A stretch of DNA of 64,000 nucleotides from Saposhnikovia divaricata (GCA_036435485.1 CM071598.1:40996501-41060500); one strand, 5' to 3'. Shown: positions 29,767 to 41,615, counted from the first letter of the stretch. A program made the numbers and translations. The notes: generated by a model not told the origin, from the sequence alone.

Positions 29767-32700
29767 CTAACTTGTGTTAAGCATTCCCAATTCACCAACC
29801 AATCTATTGAATGTTACTTCATCAAGAGGTTTGGTGAATATATCTGCAATTTGTTGCATTGTGGGCACAAAATGTAGCTCCACAGTCCCCTCCTCGACAT
29901 GTTCTCTTATGAAGTGATACCTGATGTCGATGTGCTTGGTTCTTGAGTGATCTACAGGATTGTTGGTTATGGCAATGGCACTTGTGTTGTCACACATGAT
30001 TGGAATTTTCTTGTGCTCCATGCCATAATCCTTCAATTGGTTCCTCATCCACAGTATTTGAGCTACACAGCTTCCAGCAGCAATGTACTCAGCTTCAGCA
30101 GTAGAAGTAGATACTGTATGTTGCTTTTTACTTTGCCAGGACACCAATCTTCTGCCAAGAAATTGGCAAGCACCAGATGTGCTTTTCCTATCAATCCTGC
30201 AACCTGCATAGTCTGAATCCGAATAGCCAATAAGATTAAAACCTGTATCTCTTGGGTACCAAATCCCTAGATTTGGTGTGCCCTTGAGATACCTAAAAAT
30301 TCTTTTGACGGCTACGAGATGTGATTCTCTAGGATCCGCTTGGAACCTTGCACATAAACAAGTTGCGAACATTATATCGGGTCTACTTGCAGTTAAATAG
30401 AGGAGTGAGCCAATCATACCTCGATAGCTTGTGATGTCAACTGATTTACCTGATTTGTCTTCATCAAGCTTCGTGGCTGTTGCCATGGGAGTCTTAGCTG
30501 CTGATGCATCTTCTAGATTGTACTTTTTGAGTAAATCTCTGACGTACTTGGATTGACAGATAAAGATACCATCTTTTCTCTGACTGATCTGTAATCCAAG
30601 GAAGAAGGACAGCTCTCCCATCATGCTCATCTCATATTTTTCCTGCATTAGCTTGGCAAATTTCTCGCACAAGCGCTCATTTGATGACCCAAAAATAATA
30701 TCGTCCACATATACTTGAACAAGTATTAAGTCATTTCTCACATTTTTGTAGAACAATGTTTTATCAATTACTCCCCTAACAAAACCATTTTCAATTAAGA
30801 ATAAGGATAGGGTTTCATACCATCGCCTTGGGGATTGCTTGAGGCCATAGACAGATTTTAAGAGAATATACACAAAATCTATATGTTCTGGATCAACGAA
30901 GCCAGGCGGCTGTTCCAGATACACTTCTTCTTCTAACTCTCCGTTCAGGAATTTCACATCCATCTGGAAAACCTTGAAGTTCTTATGTGCTGCAAATGCC
31001 AAGAACATCCTGACTGCCTCAAGTCTTGCAACCGGTGCATAGGTTTCATCATAATCAATTCCTTCTCGCTGAGAATAACCTTTTGCAACCAAACGAGCCT
31101 TGTTTCGTGTTACAAGTCCGTTTTCATCCAGTTTATTTCTGAATACCCACCTAGCTCCAATTACTGATATGTTCTTTGGTCGGGGTACCAGTTTCCAAAC
31201 TTTCTGCCTTTCAAACTGATTGAGTTCCTCTTGCATTGCAATCACCCAATCAGCATCACCAAGAGCTTCTTCTATTTCTTTAGGTTCAAGCTTGGATAAG
31301 AACCCAGAATATAAGGAGATATTAGCCATGTCAGCTCTTGCAGTTCTTCTAGTAGTCACACCAGCATCTGGATCACCAATAATTAACTCAAACGGATGGT
31401 CTCTATTCCATACCCTTTCACCTGGAAATTGCCTTGATGATTCAGCTTGACTTTCTGAGTTGGGGTGCTGACTACTTTGATTATTTTCACTAACTCCCCC
31501 TGAGTTAGTGCCAGCTCCTACAGAACTAGAGTCAACTCGACTCGAGCCTTGAACAGTAGTCCTTGAGCTGCTATTTACTCCCCCTGAGTTGTTGCCGGTT
31601 GGTACTGAAGAAGTCTCTCCTGATCTTGTAGAATTAGCTTGTTCACTAGACTCAGGTTCTTCATGTACGCTTGGAACATTTAATGGAACAACCAACTCAG
31701 GTTCATCTTCAAGATCTTCTAAGTCCAGATTCTGAAATTTTATGGACTCAGGTTCACTAGAATCTCTTGAAATTGATGAGAGTTTGGTATCGTCGAATCT
31801 GACGTTGTAGCTTTTAGTCACTTTTCGATCATTCATTAAGAACACTCTATAAGCTGCCACCACATCTGTAGAATAACCAACAAAGATTCCTTCACGAGCT
31901 TTTGCTGCAAACTTGCCTAGATTTTCATCATCTATAAGCACATAGCATTTTGCTCCGAAGACATGAAAGTATTTGATTGTTGGTCTTCTGTTGTTCATTA
32001 ATTCACATGGTGTCTTTTCTTTATCTTTTATAATCAAGTTTCTATTTTGAGTGTAGCAAGCGGTACTCACTGCTTCGGCCCAGAAATACAAAGGAAGTTT
32101 TGAATCATACAACAAAGTTCTTGCTGCTTCAACCAAAGTTCTATTCTTCCTTTCAACTACTCCATTTTGCTGTGGAGTTCTCGGGGCTGAATACTGACGA
32201 CGTATTCCTTTAGATACACAGAAGTCATTTAGCACTGCGTTTTTGAATTCAGTGCCATTGTCTGATCTAATCGTCTTCACAGTAAGTGTTGAAACATTCT
32301 CAATTTGAGTGATGTGATCAATGATTAAGAAAGGTACTTCGTCTTTCGTCATTGCGAACAATACCCATGTATACTTGGAGAAGTCATCCACGATTACCAA
32401 AGCATATCTTTTCCTAGACAAAGATAGGACATTCACTGGGCCAAACAAATCCATATGAAGAAGTTGCAGAGGCTCAGTAATACTAGAAATTTCTTTGCTT
32501 TTATGTGATGCTCGCTTCGACTTTCCCATTTCACAAGCTTCACAGAGTCCTTTTGGAGCGAACTCCATTTGAGGTAGATCTCTCACCAATTCTCGCCTCG
32601 CGAGAGCATTCATCATTTTGAAGTTTAAGTGAGATAGCTTTTTGTGCCATAACCAGCTTTCATCATCCGAGGCTTTGCTGTAGAAACAGGTGACCTCATT

Positions 32701-33114
32701 CTGATTTGCTGAATCCATATCTGTAACAAAAAGATCTGCCTTTCGAACTCCTCTCAAAGCTAGTGAGCCTTCCTTGATGTGAGTGATTGATACACCTTTC
32801 TTGTTGAAGACAATTTCGTAACCTTTGTCACAGAATTGACTGATACTCAACAGATTGTGCTTCAGTCCCTCAACATAGGAAATATCTTCAATGATGACAT
32901 TACCAGTCTTCAGTTTGCCATATCCCTTAGTCACACCTATGCTGTCATCTCCAAAGGTAACATAAGGGCCAGCCTTCATAACCAACTCTGTAAGCAGGGA
33001 CTTGTTTCCAGTCATATGCCTCGATGCTCCACTGTCTAGCACCCATATGACTTTATTTCTATTCTGCTTAACGCCCTGCAATGACAGATTGGTTAGACAT
33101 TCTTCGGAACCCAA
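29767..33114 (-). CDS. Pol polyprotein of the Sirevirus (about 1115 aa)
   Basis: Copia order is complete. Protease DSGA is at 27-30. The integrase finger has H157, H162, C191 and C194, and its core has D222, D285 and E321 (DNGTEF, GVVERKNRTL). A Ser-rich linker (about 450-560) precedes the reverse transcriptase (about 640-830, YVDD at 802-805). RNase H carries D966, E1007 and D1042. One oddity is DVKFLNGEL at 719-727 where the family reads DVKSAFLNGEL, two residues missing beside catalytic D719. LKQSPRRW replaces the usual LKQAPRAW. There is no ATG at the start; the frame lies -1 relative to gag and overlaps its end, so expression by frameshift from gag is likely. No premature stop is present. 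Confidence 0.93.
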   Translation of the reverse strand: MGSEECLTNLSLQGVKQNRNKVIWVLDSGASRHMTGNKSLLTELVMKAGPYVTFGDDSIGVTKGYGKLKTGNVIIEDISYVEGLKHNLLSISQFCDKGYEIVFNKKGVSITHIKEGSLALRGVRKADLFVTDMDSANQNEVTCFYSKASDDESWLWHKKLSHLNFKMMNALARRELVRDLPQMEFAPKGLCEACEMGKSKRASHKSKEISSITEPLQLLHMDLFGPVNVLSLSRKRYALVIVDDFSKYTWVLFAMTKDEVPFLIIDHITQIENVSTLTVKTIRSDNGTEFKNAVLNDFCVSKGIRRQYSAPRTPQQNGVVERKNRTLVEAARTLLYDSKLPLYFWAEAVSTACYTQNRNLIIKDKEKTPCELMNNRRPTIKYFHVFGAKCYVLIDDENLGKFAAKAREGIFVGYSTDVVAAYRVFLMNDRKVTKSYNVRFDDTKLSSISRDSSEPESIKFQNLDLEDLEDEPELVVPLNVPSVHEEPESSEQANSTRSGETSSVPTGNNSGGVNSSSRTTVQGSSRVDSSSVGAGTNSGGVSENNQSSQHPNSESQAESSRQFPGERVWNRDHPFELIIGDPDAGVTTRRTARADMANISLYSGFLSKLEPKEIEEALGDADWVIAMQEELNQFERQKVWKLVPRPKNISVIGARWVFRNKLDENGLVTRNKARLVAKGYSQREGIDYDETYAPVARLEAVRMFLAFAAHKNFKVFQMDVKFLNGELEEEVYLEQPPGFVDPEHIDFVYILLKSVYGLKQSPRRWYETLSLFLIENGFVRGVIDKTLFYKNVRNDLILVQVYVDDIIFGSSNERLCEKFAKLMQEKYEMSMMGELSFFLGLQISQRKDGIFICQSKYVRDLLKKYNLEDASAAKTPMATATKLDEDKSGKSVDITSYRGMIGSLLYLTASRPDIMFATCLCARFQADPRESHLVAVKRIFRYLKGTPNLGIWYPRDTGFNLIGYSDSDYAGCRIDRKSTSGACQFLGRRLVSWQSKKQHTVSTSTAEAEYIAAGSCVAQILWMRNQLKDYGMEHKKIPIMCDNTSAIAITNNPVDHSRTKHIDIRYHFIREHVEEGTVELHFVPTMQQIADIFTKPLDEVTFNRLVGELGMLNTS

Positions 33115-35408
33115 CTTTGATTGGGCCCGGCTTTTCGATAAGATCGAGAATCAACAGATTTAACAACAGGAGAGGCACTTTTCTTAACATTACTAGAGCT
33201 TTCGACTATCTCCTTTCCTTTCTCAGACTTGACAGATTTGCCAGTCTTAGGAGAAGGTTTGTCACTCCTAACTTTAGGAGGACTGACAGTCTTGGCTCTC
33301 ACATGCTTTTTCTTGATGTTTGAACTAGCAACAGTATTTGAGCATGACTGGCTAGATGCATTCATTAAATGCACAAAAGTTTGCATGATGTTAAAAGTGC
33401 ATGGCATACAATTAGGTTGACCACACTGTGCATGATTCTGATGCAGATTATTCATTGTATGTGTGGTAGGCATGGCATGTGCAGCAGGAACATTTATGTT
33501 AGCTTTACATGCATAAGAAAGATGTTCAGTAGATTTACAGTGATAACATGCTTTCTTTATTCGTTCAGCCTTAACCTCTTTTATGCCTTTTTCTTTCTTT
33601 CCTTGTTGTTTAACAGCCTTAGCTCCTAATCCTAGTCTAGATTCATCTCTAGGAAAATTGATTTTAACATGTTTGATAGGAGTTATAGGTTGTGCTTTCT
33701 GGCGATCTTCCATCTCAATCTCATATCTAGCTATCAATTCAGTCTCTTCTTCTTCTATTCTAGGAACAAGGTGTTTGTACATAGGTTTGATAGCTGATTT
33801 AAGAATGCTAGGTGTTTCCTTTTTAAGGTCACTGGAACTAGGGTCAATAGGTCTCTTTCCTTCTTTCTTAGGAAGGTCAGAATAATCAAGTCCTACACCT
33901 ACTCCAGTTATTCTCTTAAATGTGTCATTATCTACATACACTTTACTAGCAGCTAGTTTGTAAGCTTCGCATTTAGTTTCTAACTCAGCTAGATTGTTCC
34001 TAAGACATGCTTCTACTTCTTCCTTAAGGACGAGCTTGTGTTCCAGAGATTTAATAAAGTCTCTTAGGGAAGTATCTACAGTGCAAGCAGCCTCTAGCTC
34101 TTCCACTTTTGCCTCAAGCATTCTGCATTTGGCAACAAGTGTTTTCTGTTCCTTTTGAGAAGAGTCTAGGATTTTGCACAACATATAGATCTCTTCACTA
34201 AGAGCCCCGTTCTGTTCCTTATAATCATCAATAGACATTTCTACTTTAAGAGTCAGAACTGGTACCTCTGGTTCCTCTGATGTCTCAGCCATGAGAGCAA
34301 AGTTTGCTACATGAGTAACATCTTCCTCATCTGAATCATCCCAAGCTCTTCCTTCTGTCACCAATAAAGCTCGTTTTCCATGTCTTTCCTTCACCAGCGC
34401 TTCATACTTACTTTTGAGGGCTTCATATGTCTCTTTTGGATAAGTCTGTTTAGGCTTTTTGCAGTCCGAGGCAAAATGTCCAGCTTCACCACAATTATAG
34501 CATTTGAACTTCATTTTGAAATCCAATGGAGATTTGTAGCTGGTATTCTTGCCTTTACCTTGGTAGCCTGACGAACTACCACCACCCTTAGCAGCCCGAT
34601 AGAAAGATGAAGAATTTCTCTGTGGTCGGTTGCTCTTTCTGAATCTCATGTTGCTGAACTTCCTTGCCATGTATGCCACGACACTATCGTCCATGTTGTC
34701 CAGCTCTTCTTGGGTGTAGTAGTCATCATCACTGTTTGATGTGCACTCGTCATCATTATCAACTTGATGTGGTGCAAGTGATGATTTAGGCTTTGCTGCA
34801 ACCATTGCCTTCTTAGACTCTTCCTCATCAGCAACTAATCCTGATGCAGTTTCTTTTCCCTTTGAATCATTGTCCCATGCTTGATCTTGAAGTGTTTCCA
34901 GCTCATAGGTCTTTAATATACCATAATACTCTTCCAGAGAAGTTGTATGCAAATCTCTGGTTTCTCTTATTGCGTAGACCCTATGTTCAATGCTTTTTGG
35001 CTGGTTCCTCAGATATCTCGTATTAGTCTCAACCATGGGGAGAGTTACACCTCTCAGATTCAAATCCAATACCAACTGACTGAATCGTAGGTAGACGTCT
35101 GTTATGCCTTCCCCTTTCCTTATTCTAAAGGTGTCATACTCCATCTTGAGTATGAGTGTCTTGTTGCTTCTGACCTCTGCAGATCCTTCCATGACAACTT
35201 CTAACTTGTCCCAAATCTTCTTCGTTGTAGTCAGACCTTTGACTATGTTGAACATTTCATGATCAAGAGATTCCATCAAGGTTTGTCGAACGGCAGTATC
35301 ACAAGCTATTTGTTCTTTGTCAGCATCCGAAAACTCCGAGGCCTTTTTAGGCTCAGACCGAGGTGCTATAACCACCCCTCCTTCCGTATGTGCAGGAATA
35401 ACCACCAT
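33093..35408 (-). CDS. Gag of the Sirevirus, 5'-truncated (771 aa from first Met)
   Basis: The capsid-like region (about 25-175, including MESLDHEMFNIVKGL and KKIWDKLEVV) is followed by a zinc knuckle CYNCGEAGHFASDC (303-316), a long predicted coiled coil (about 395-485), a second knuckle CYHCKSTEHLSYAC (621-634) and a Lys/Ser-rich tail ending SWVPKNV. Two knuckles with an extended C-terminal half are typical of Sirevirus Gag. The usual N-terminal segment is absent. The frame stays open upstream of the Met for about 50 bases and then meets a TGA inside the duplicated flank at 35440. The stop codon is 33093-33095. Confidence 0.88.
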   Translation of the reverse strand: MVVIPAHTEGGVVIAPRSEPKKASEFSDADKEQIACDTAVRQTLMESLDHEMFNIVKGLTTTKKIWDKLEVVMEGSAEVRSNKTLILKMEYDTFRIRKGEGITDVYLRFSQLVLDLNLRGVTLPMVETNTRYLRNQPKSIEHRVYAIRETRDLHTTSLEEYYGILKTYELETLQDQAWDNDSKGKETASGLVADEEESKKAMVAAKPKSSLAPHQVDNDDECTSNSDDDYYTQEELDNMDDSVVAYMARKFSNMRFRKSNRPQRNSSSFYRAAKGGGSSSGYQGKGKNTSYKSPLDFKMKFKCYNCGEAGHFASDCKKPKQTYPKETYEALKSKYEALVKERHGKRALLVTEGRAWDDSDEEDVTHVANFALMAETSEEPEVPVLTLKVEMSIDDYKEQNGALSEEIYMLCKILDSSQKEQKTLVAKCRMLEAKVEELEAACTVDTSLRDFIKSLEHKLVLKEEVEACLRNNLAELETKCEAYKLAASKVYVDNDTFKRITGVGVGLDYSDLPKKEGKRPIDPSSSDLKKETPSILKSAIKPMYKHLVPRIEEEETELIARYEIEMEDRQKAQPITPIKHVKINFPRDESRLGLGAKAVKQQGKKEKGIKEVKAERIKKACYHCKSTEHLSYACKANINVPAAHAMPTTHTMNNLHQNHAQCGQPNCMPCTFNIMQTFVHLMNASSQSCSNTVASSNIKKKHVRAKTVSPPKVRSDKPSPKTGKSVKSEKGKEIVESSSNVKKSASPVVKSVDSRSYRKAGPNQSWVPKNV

Positions 35409-35439
35409 TGGAACAAATTTACCCTTGTCAGGGACTTCC

Positions 35440-38180
35440 TTTTCTGGGATGATGGCTACTCATATAATGTATTTACAAGTTTTCTTTTTGGTCGAAAATA
35501 TATTTGACTTTTAGGCCCATAAAATCTATTATAAGTCTTAATGGCCCAATTATAAATTAATATGTTATCTCTAACTGGGCCTTTGGCCCAACAATGATAG
35601 TATAGTGGATTTAAAAGGAATCCTAGTGATAAAATGAGATTCACCAACTCCTGCAGCACTTATATTAACCAACTTTTTGACAAAAAAAAAAGGGACACTG
35701 ATCAACAACTTATAGGAGAACTTTACAATCATTTGATGAATAAGTCTAGAGTAATGTGTAGAATGTGAAAGTTACTCTGACCCAGGATCATTGCTATAAG
35801 TTACAAATTTCCAACATATGTGTTACATTTTATTTTTCTTAAACCTTGCTGATCATTAGATTCGTATCAAGTATGTTTTCATGTGTTTTCTACATTTAAT
35901 ACTCACGGTATATTGATCATTTGAATTTTAAAACAATATATCCAAACCCACATATACATCTATACTATACTATTATAAGAAGAATAAGGTATATTTGATT
36001 GTTAGTTTCGTAAACTTTTTTTTGTACATTAAGTTCGGATCCCGTCAACAACATATTATTAAACATTTATATCATATTATATGAACTACCCTAGAAGTTC
36101 AAGGTTCAATTTCACGCAACAACATATTTTAGTTTAAAATTTATATTATTATATTTTAAACTACTCCAAGAATTTTAAAATTCAATTCTCGTCAACAACA
36201 TATTAAATTTAACAAGTTATTTATCAATTTTTAATATACAACCAAAAAACTATCATTTAGAATACTATTAAATACGTATTATTATATTTTATTATTTTCT
36301 ATAATTTATTTTTTTATTAATTAAAAAACAAATATTAAAATTATGAATAATAAGATAAAAATATTAAATATTAATATAAAAATATTTAAAATCTTCCGTG
36401 CATCGCAATTCGCAAGGGTTATAAGTTAGTAACTAGCGTAAATGGCACGGAACTGTTATAATTTTCTGCAATAAAAGTTCATCCCTTTACGAATATAAGA
36501 TTTTTTTTGTCAAGCCTTTACGAATATAAGATTAATGGAATGTATTTACAAGTTTTCTTGTTAGTCGAATATATATTTGACTTCTAGGCCCATCAAATTT
36601 ATTACAAGTCTTTTTGGCCCAATTATAAACTAATATATTACCTCTAAATGGGCCTTTGTCCCAACAATGTTAGTATAGTAGATTTAAAAGAAATCCGCAT
36701 GATAAAATGAGATTCATCAACTCATGCAGCACTTACGGTATGTTTGGCATGTTGCAGAATAGACCTGGCAGAACATGGATTGGGACTGGTTTTGGTTGAT
36801 TAATATGGATTTGGACTGATTTAGAAACCAAAATCATATATTAATCATTTTTACAAAATATGGATTTGATTTGGTTAGGTTTTATATGGTTATAGATTAA
36901 ATTATGGATATCCATAATATTTGTGTAAAATTTTGAAAACAGATACTAATTCCTCTTTAGCTGGAATTTTATTTAACATTGTTTAATATTTAAAACCTGA
37001 ACCTGGTGCAAGTCATGACAAAAAAATTAAAAAAAAATACCTGGTACAAATGAGCAGGGGTTGCAATATATTGTATACAAAATAAACATAAGCTTAGGCT
37101 AATAAAGTCAATAGATCAAGCTTATACTTTAAATACAATAACTACAATCTTGTTGCTTACCTGATAAGTGCATATTTTTGCATATTTTTATTACCTATTT
37201 ATTATTTGAACTCGTATTTTAAAAAATTATTTTGTTGCATTTCAAGAAATTCGAGGAAAAATAAAGAAATGACAAAATAAAAAAAAATAAATTGCAAGGA
37301 AGGGCAAAATAGGAAGAAAAATGACTAGAATAAAAGAAAAAGGAAAAAGAAGTAGGAGCTTGGAACAAATTGCAATATTTCAAAAGACCCCTTCCCCCTT
37401 TAAGTCACATCTTGTTGTAACAAGTGTGATTGTCAAAGTATTCCACCATACACGCAAGTGAGGAATTACAGATTGATAAATTGTCAATGCACTGAAGCCG
37501 CCAATGTTTACAAAGAGAGCTGTGGCTGGCCTACGAATAGCTCTTGTAAATTCATTTTAAAGAAGAACAGAAAAGACAGACATAGGAGTAGTCACTTTGC
37601 TTTACTTTCTCTCTTTCTTGCCGATTCATTTTGCTTTCTTTTTAATACATCATAGCTTTTAGTTACCCTAAATTTTGTAGCCTCCATCTTGTAAACACTT
37701 CCCTTTTATTAATGCAAATTTTCATTCCCTTTTTATTTTCTTGGGATTCTTCTTCTTGGTTTGAGTTTGTTGGAAAACCCAAATTTTCCGGTTAAAAATA
37801 ATTTTCCGGTGAAGTTTGGTAATTTTCCGACCAACTCCATAGATTCCGGTGAGCTCCAACATTAAAATAATTTTTGTTGGATCTTACTTGAAAATATTTT
37901 ATTAAATTCAGAATAATTTAGAGCTTCATTGTGATATTTTTATTTTATTTTTCTGATAATTTTCAATTAATTATAAATTTTAGAAGTTAAGTTTTCTACT
38001 CTCTTTTTCATTATCTGCATCATGCCCTTTTCACACCATTTCCTTTTTAATCACCCGTAGCTTTTACATTTGTAATAGTATCATCTTTATTATTTAATCA
38101 TTAGCTTCTTTTTACTTGTTTTTGTTTGTCCCGAATTAGTGCTTATTGTTTCACTGCAATGCTAATTTTATGAATGAATT
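35440..38180. repeat. Duplicated flank, right copy, fused to truncated gag
   Basis: Near-identical copy of 19894-22659, lying where the Sirevirus primer-binding site, leader and 5' gag should be. It joins gag at ttttctgg (35440-35447), an 8-base microhomology with the left copy (19894-19901). It includes copies of the Helitron-like element (35959-36436) and of the container LTR (37162-38180). Confidence 0.9.
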
Positions 38181-39238
38181 TGTTAGGTCCAAATGTGTTG
38201 TATAGGGGGGGGTGAATACAACTTTTCGAATATGAGAAGCAATAAATACGATGCAATAAACGAACACACAGATTCAAGGAATATATGTCTTATATATAAC
38301 TTGAAGTGGTTGCTACAACATTCATTACAAAGTATAACAGAAGTTCAGAGAGAAGTGAATGATACTAAGCTCTGTGAATGCACTCTCTCTCTTTTTCTCT
38401 TGTGTTTTTCTCAAGAATTGCTCACTACTTAAAACATTACACAAGTACTTCTATTTATACTACATGTAATCTATGTCCTGTAGACTTCAAAGACTAAGAT
38501 ATACGTGGCCCAATGATGTCCACATAAATCTTGCCTTATCTTGAAAGCTTGGAAATCTGCCAATCAGAAGATGCCATGTGTCATGTTGAAGCTGCACTCT
38601 AAGTAGAACTTCTACTTGAGAATTTCTACTTAGCCATCTCGAATTTCTAAGTAGAACTTCTACTTAGAAACTTCTACTTGGTCATCTAGAATATTTAGTA
38701 CTTAGAAAATATTCTGGTCTTCAACTTGAAACTTCAATGCACATCTTGAACTTGTGATATCTTCATGTCTTCTTTATTCTTCACCAAGCTCTTGAACATG
38801 GATCTTTATTACTGACATAAACTTGCTATCAATGTCCTGACACTTGATGCAACGGTCTGGTTCATAAGTGACTAGTCTTGATAGGGTTTTTGCTTCTTGA
38901 ATAAATTACCATATCCAATTAGAAATGTGGCTTTCCAATATTTGCTTTCCTTCTTGTTCACTTGAAATCAATTAGTCTTATTGATACTGATAGTTATGAT
39001 CTTGATTCTTGGCTTTTCAAATCACTGAGGCATGAACAACTTTGACTTGAACTTCTCTCAATGATTTCTTCTTGGCTTGATCATAGTTAACATGTTGAAT
39101 TGTATCAATTACCTTGTCTTCATTTAGTGTTGATTTCTTGTGACTTCTTGTTCTTGATTGTCTTCTGGTTAAGTATCTTTTCCTTTAGTTTGAGTTACAT
39201 TAGTTATAGTGTTACAAGTTTACACACTCTGCCTTTCA
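38181..39238 (-). repeat. Sirevirus LTR, right copy (1058 bp)
   Basis: Near-identical to 22660-23714, and flanked on both sides by gaatt (38176-38180 and 39239-39243). That flanking is what a solo LTR at the original insertion site would show. Confidence 0.9.
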
Positions 39239-39373
39239 GAATTTGATCTTTTTGTTTATTAATATTTTTTTATGCAAGCTTCCCTGAATCTTTATGCGTA
39301 ATAAATGTGTAATGCTTGTTTATTAATTCATGTTTTTAGCATTTTTATTTTACTTTCTTTATTTGTCAAATAT
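39239..39373 (+). mobile_element. Container LTR, middle part
   Basis: 135 bp of AT-rich sequence between the Sirevirus and the LTR array. It is the continuation of the interrupted LTR beginning at 37162, and ends with the TSD aatat of the array (39369-39373). Confidence 0.55.
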
Positions 39374-41049
39374 TGTAACGCCCCCAAATCCGGGGTCAGT
39401 AGATTTGGGCGTCACGCTAACAAACTCAATAATTCTAACAAAAATTGGCCATGATGTATTCGTAAGTACAACATAAACCTGCTGAATACTAAACTAAAAA
39501 TCCGAAATCAAAATAAAACTGAAATAAAAATAAAAACTAATACAAAATCTCTAACCCCAACTCCCAACTAAGGATCTTAGGTTACAGTTCTAGAAACAAG
39601 AAAACCCAAAACCAACTTAAATACAACTCTATATACAAAACTTTATACAGACTTAAAATCACTGGTATAACTTCGAACAGAAGTATACCAGGCCAACTAT
39701 TTTACTAAAAAGTTAGATTTTAAAAACAACAAGTGTGAGCCAAAGAATGCTCAGCAGGTTATATATATAGAACTGAACTGGACGAAATAAGAATGCAATA
39801 ATTGCAATTAAAGAAATAGGAACAATAAATATGAGCGAAGGAATGCTCACCACTTTATAATCAATACTATAATTGAAATCTGGATTCTTAACTTTAACAG
39901 AAGATTAATATCATTTAAAACATTTATAACTCAAAATCAGAATTTAATACCTGAGAAGGTTCGTAATACTAGATTCAATACTTTAATACTTGCAAAATAC
40001 TTTAACTATCGCTTTAACAAAATCTCCAAGAAATTCTCAGTTACTCAAATTTCATTCATGTCACTAAGCATTTGCACACCTAGCTGCCTAACTGACCTGA
40101 CAATCGTGAGTTTGAATAAATAAGAAGATCTCAATTCATTCTCGGTCCTTACTATCACTGCGCAACAAATGCCACATCGACCATAATAACCGTGAATTAG
40201 TTTTCACCGTTCAAAACACTAGTATAATAACTTTCCATTTTTATACTAACAGTATTTATTAACTCAAATCATAACTTTTAACTCATATCATAACTTTATA
40301 TCCAACATACTTGGAAATGAAAATGTACTTTAACTTAAACATTCTATCATAAAAATATATTTGCATAAAAACAACATTTAATAGAATTGGAGTTTTCATC
40401 ATACTCTGGACATTACGGGTGATCAGCCACGTAAAATCCAGCTAAAAACAATACTCTGGGATCCCTCATTAGGCAATTATTGACATTGGCCTTTACTACT
40501 CTGACCACGAAGCTGGTCCACATTTTTATAAAATTCTTCCAATTCCATTAAACTACTTTACTATCAATTAATCTCAGGGAAACCATATACATTAAGAAAA
40601 TTATACTAAAACAACGAATAAGAATGCAATACCAGCAAAAACTTTAACAGAATATTACTGACAATACTTAAGAAAGAATAATACTGGCCATAAAACTGAA
40701 ATTCTACTTTCCACATGATATATGAATAAAATACATCCTTATCAATAATTTGAAGGAGAGGATACTAGCAATAAGGATTTGAAGGGAATACTTATATTCA
40801 ATAGAAACATATTTATCTCGCTTGAACGATAAGCGAGGGTTAGTACACTTGCCTCGATTCCAATGCGTCGATTCACTACTTACTATACTTCGGTCTGTAC
40901 TCGATCACGCATTCATTTCCTTCAATCGTCTCGTCAACACGCTCGCTGGGTCCATATCAAATCCCTAATTATACTCGAAATAATAGCAAAGTACTATTTA
41001 GTACATAAACAACCTAATTAATAACTCATTACTTATAACTCGCAAAGAA

Positions 41050-41054
<5 letters not shown>

Positions 41055-41119
<65 letters not shown>
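41055..41119. repeat. (TA)n microsatellite in LTR A
   Basis: About 32 TA units. The equivalent site is very short in LTR B (about 49604-49618) and about 95 bp in LTR C (54907-55002), so it is hypervariable. Confidence 0.92.
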
Positions 41120-41121
<2 letters not shown>

Positions 41122-41422
41122 ACACCTCATTAATCATCACATATGCACTTAATCACTCATACACATACATGCCTTTAAATCTTTAAATCAAATAATTTAA
41201 ATAACTTTAAATAAAGGGGATTTTCAGAAAATTTCGGCATGAAGTATTCGTTTATCGGACTATGGGCACAGCCCCTCAAATACAATTCAACCCTGTTTTA
41301 CAATTCAACAATCCCAAGGAAAATATCAACATGCTTCTATGGCAGCAACTTAAAGTAAACACATAAGAAAGTGTCCGCCCTGACATGCGGCACATATCAC
41401 ATAATAATTTACATTACACTAC

Positions 41423-41615
41423 TACTTACGCTATACCAATGATCGTATTACTCACGCATTTTAATGATACACGTGACAATCAATCATTGACGTTCGTAAG
41501 CCCTAGGGAACAACCCCTAGCACCAACTATTACTTACGCTATATCGATGATCACACCACTCAAGTATATTAATTATACTCGTGATAGCAAATCATGGATA
41601 TTCGTAAGCCCGAGG
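41423..41615. repeat. Two-unit repeat bounded by CTTACG/CGTAAG inside each LARD LTR
   Basis: Two related units of about 85 bp each start acttacgctata and end ttcgtaagccc. Copies lie at the same place in LTR B (about 49922-50111) and C (about 55303-55495). A 78-codon frame spans the pair in all three LTRs and itself shows the internal repeat, but the match is explained by recent copying and is not evidence of a protein. Confidence 0.6.

Larger units (their letters stand above)
22660..39238 (-). mobile_element. Rearranged Sirevirus-type Ty1/copia retrotransposon with env-like gene
   Basis: In element order: LTR 38181-39238, a foreign insert (copy of flanking DNA, 35440-38180), gag lacking its 5' end, pol, a 1.7-kb spacer with palindromic repeats, an env-like gene split by a stop codon, a polypurine tract and LTR 22660-23714. 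The 5-bp TSD gaatt lies at 22655-22659 and 39239-39243, and also before the right LTR at 38176-38180. Gag with two zinc knuckles, pol of copia domain order and an additional downstream gene are the Sirevirus plan. The primer site is missing, so this copy should not be able to start reverse transcription. Confidence 0.88.
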
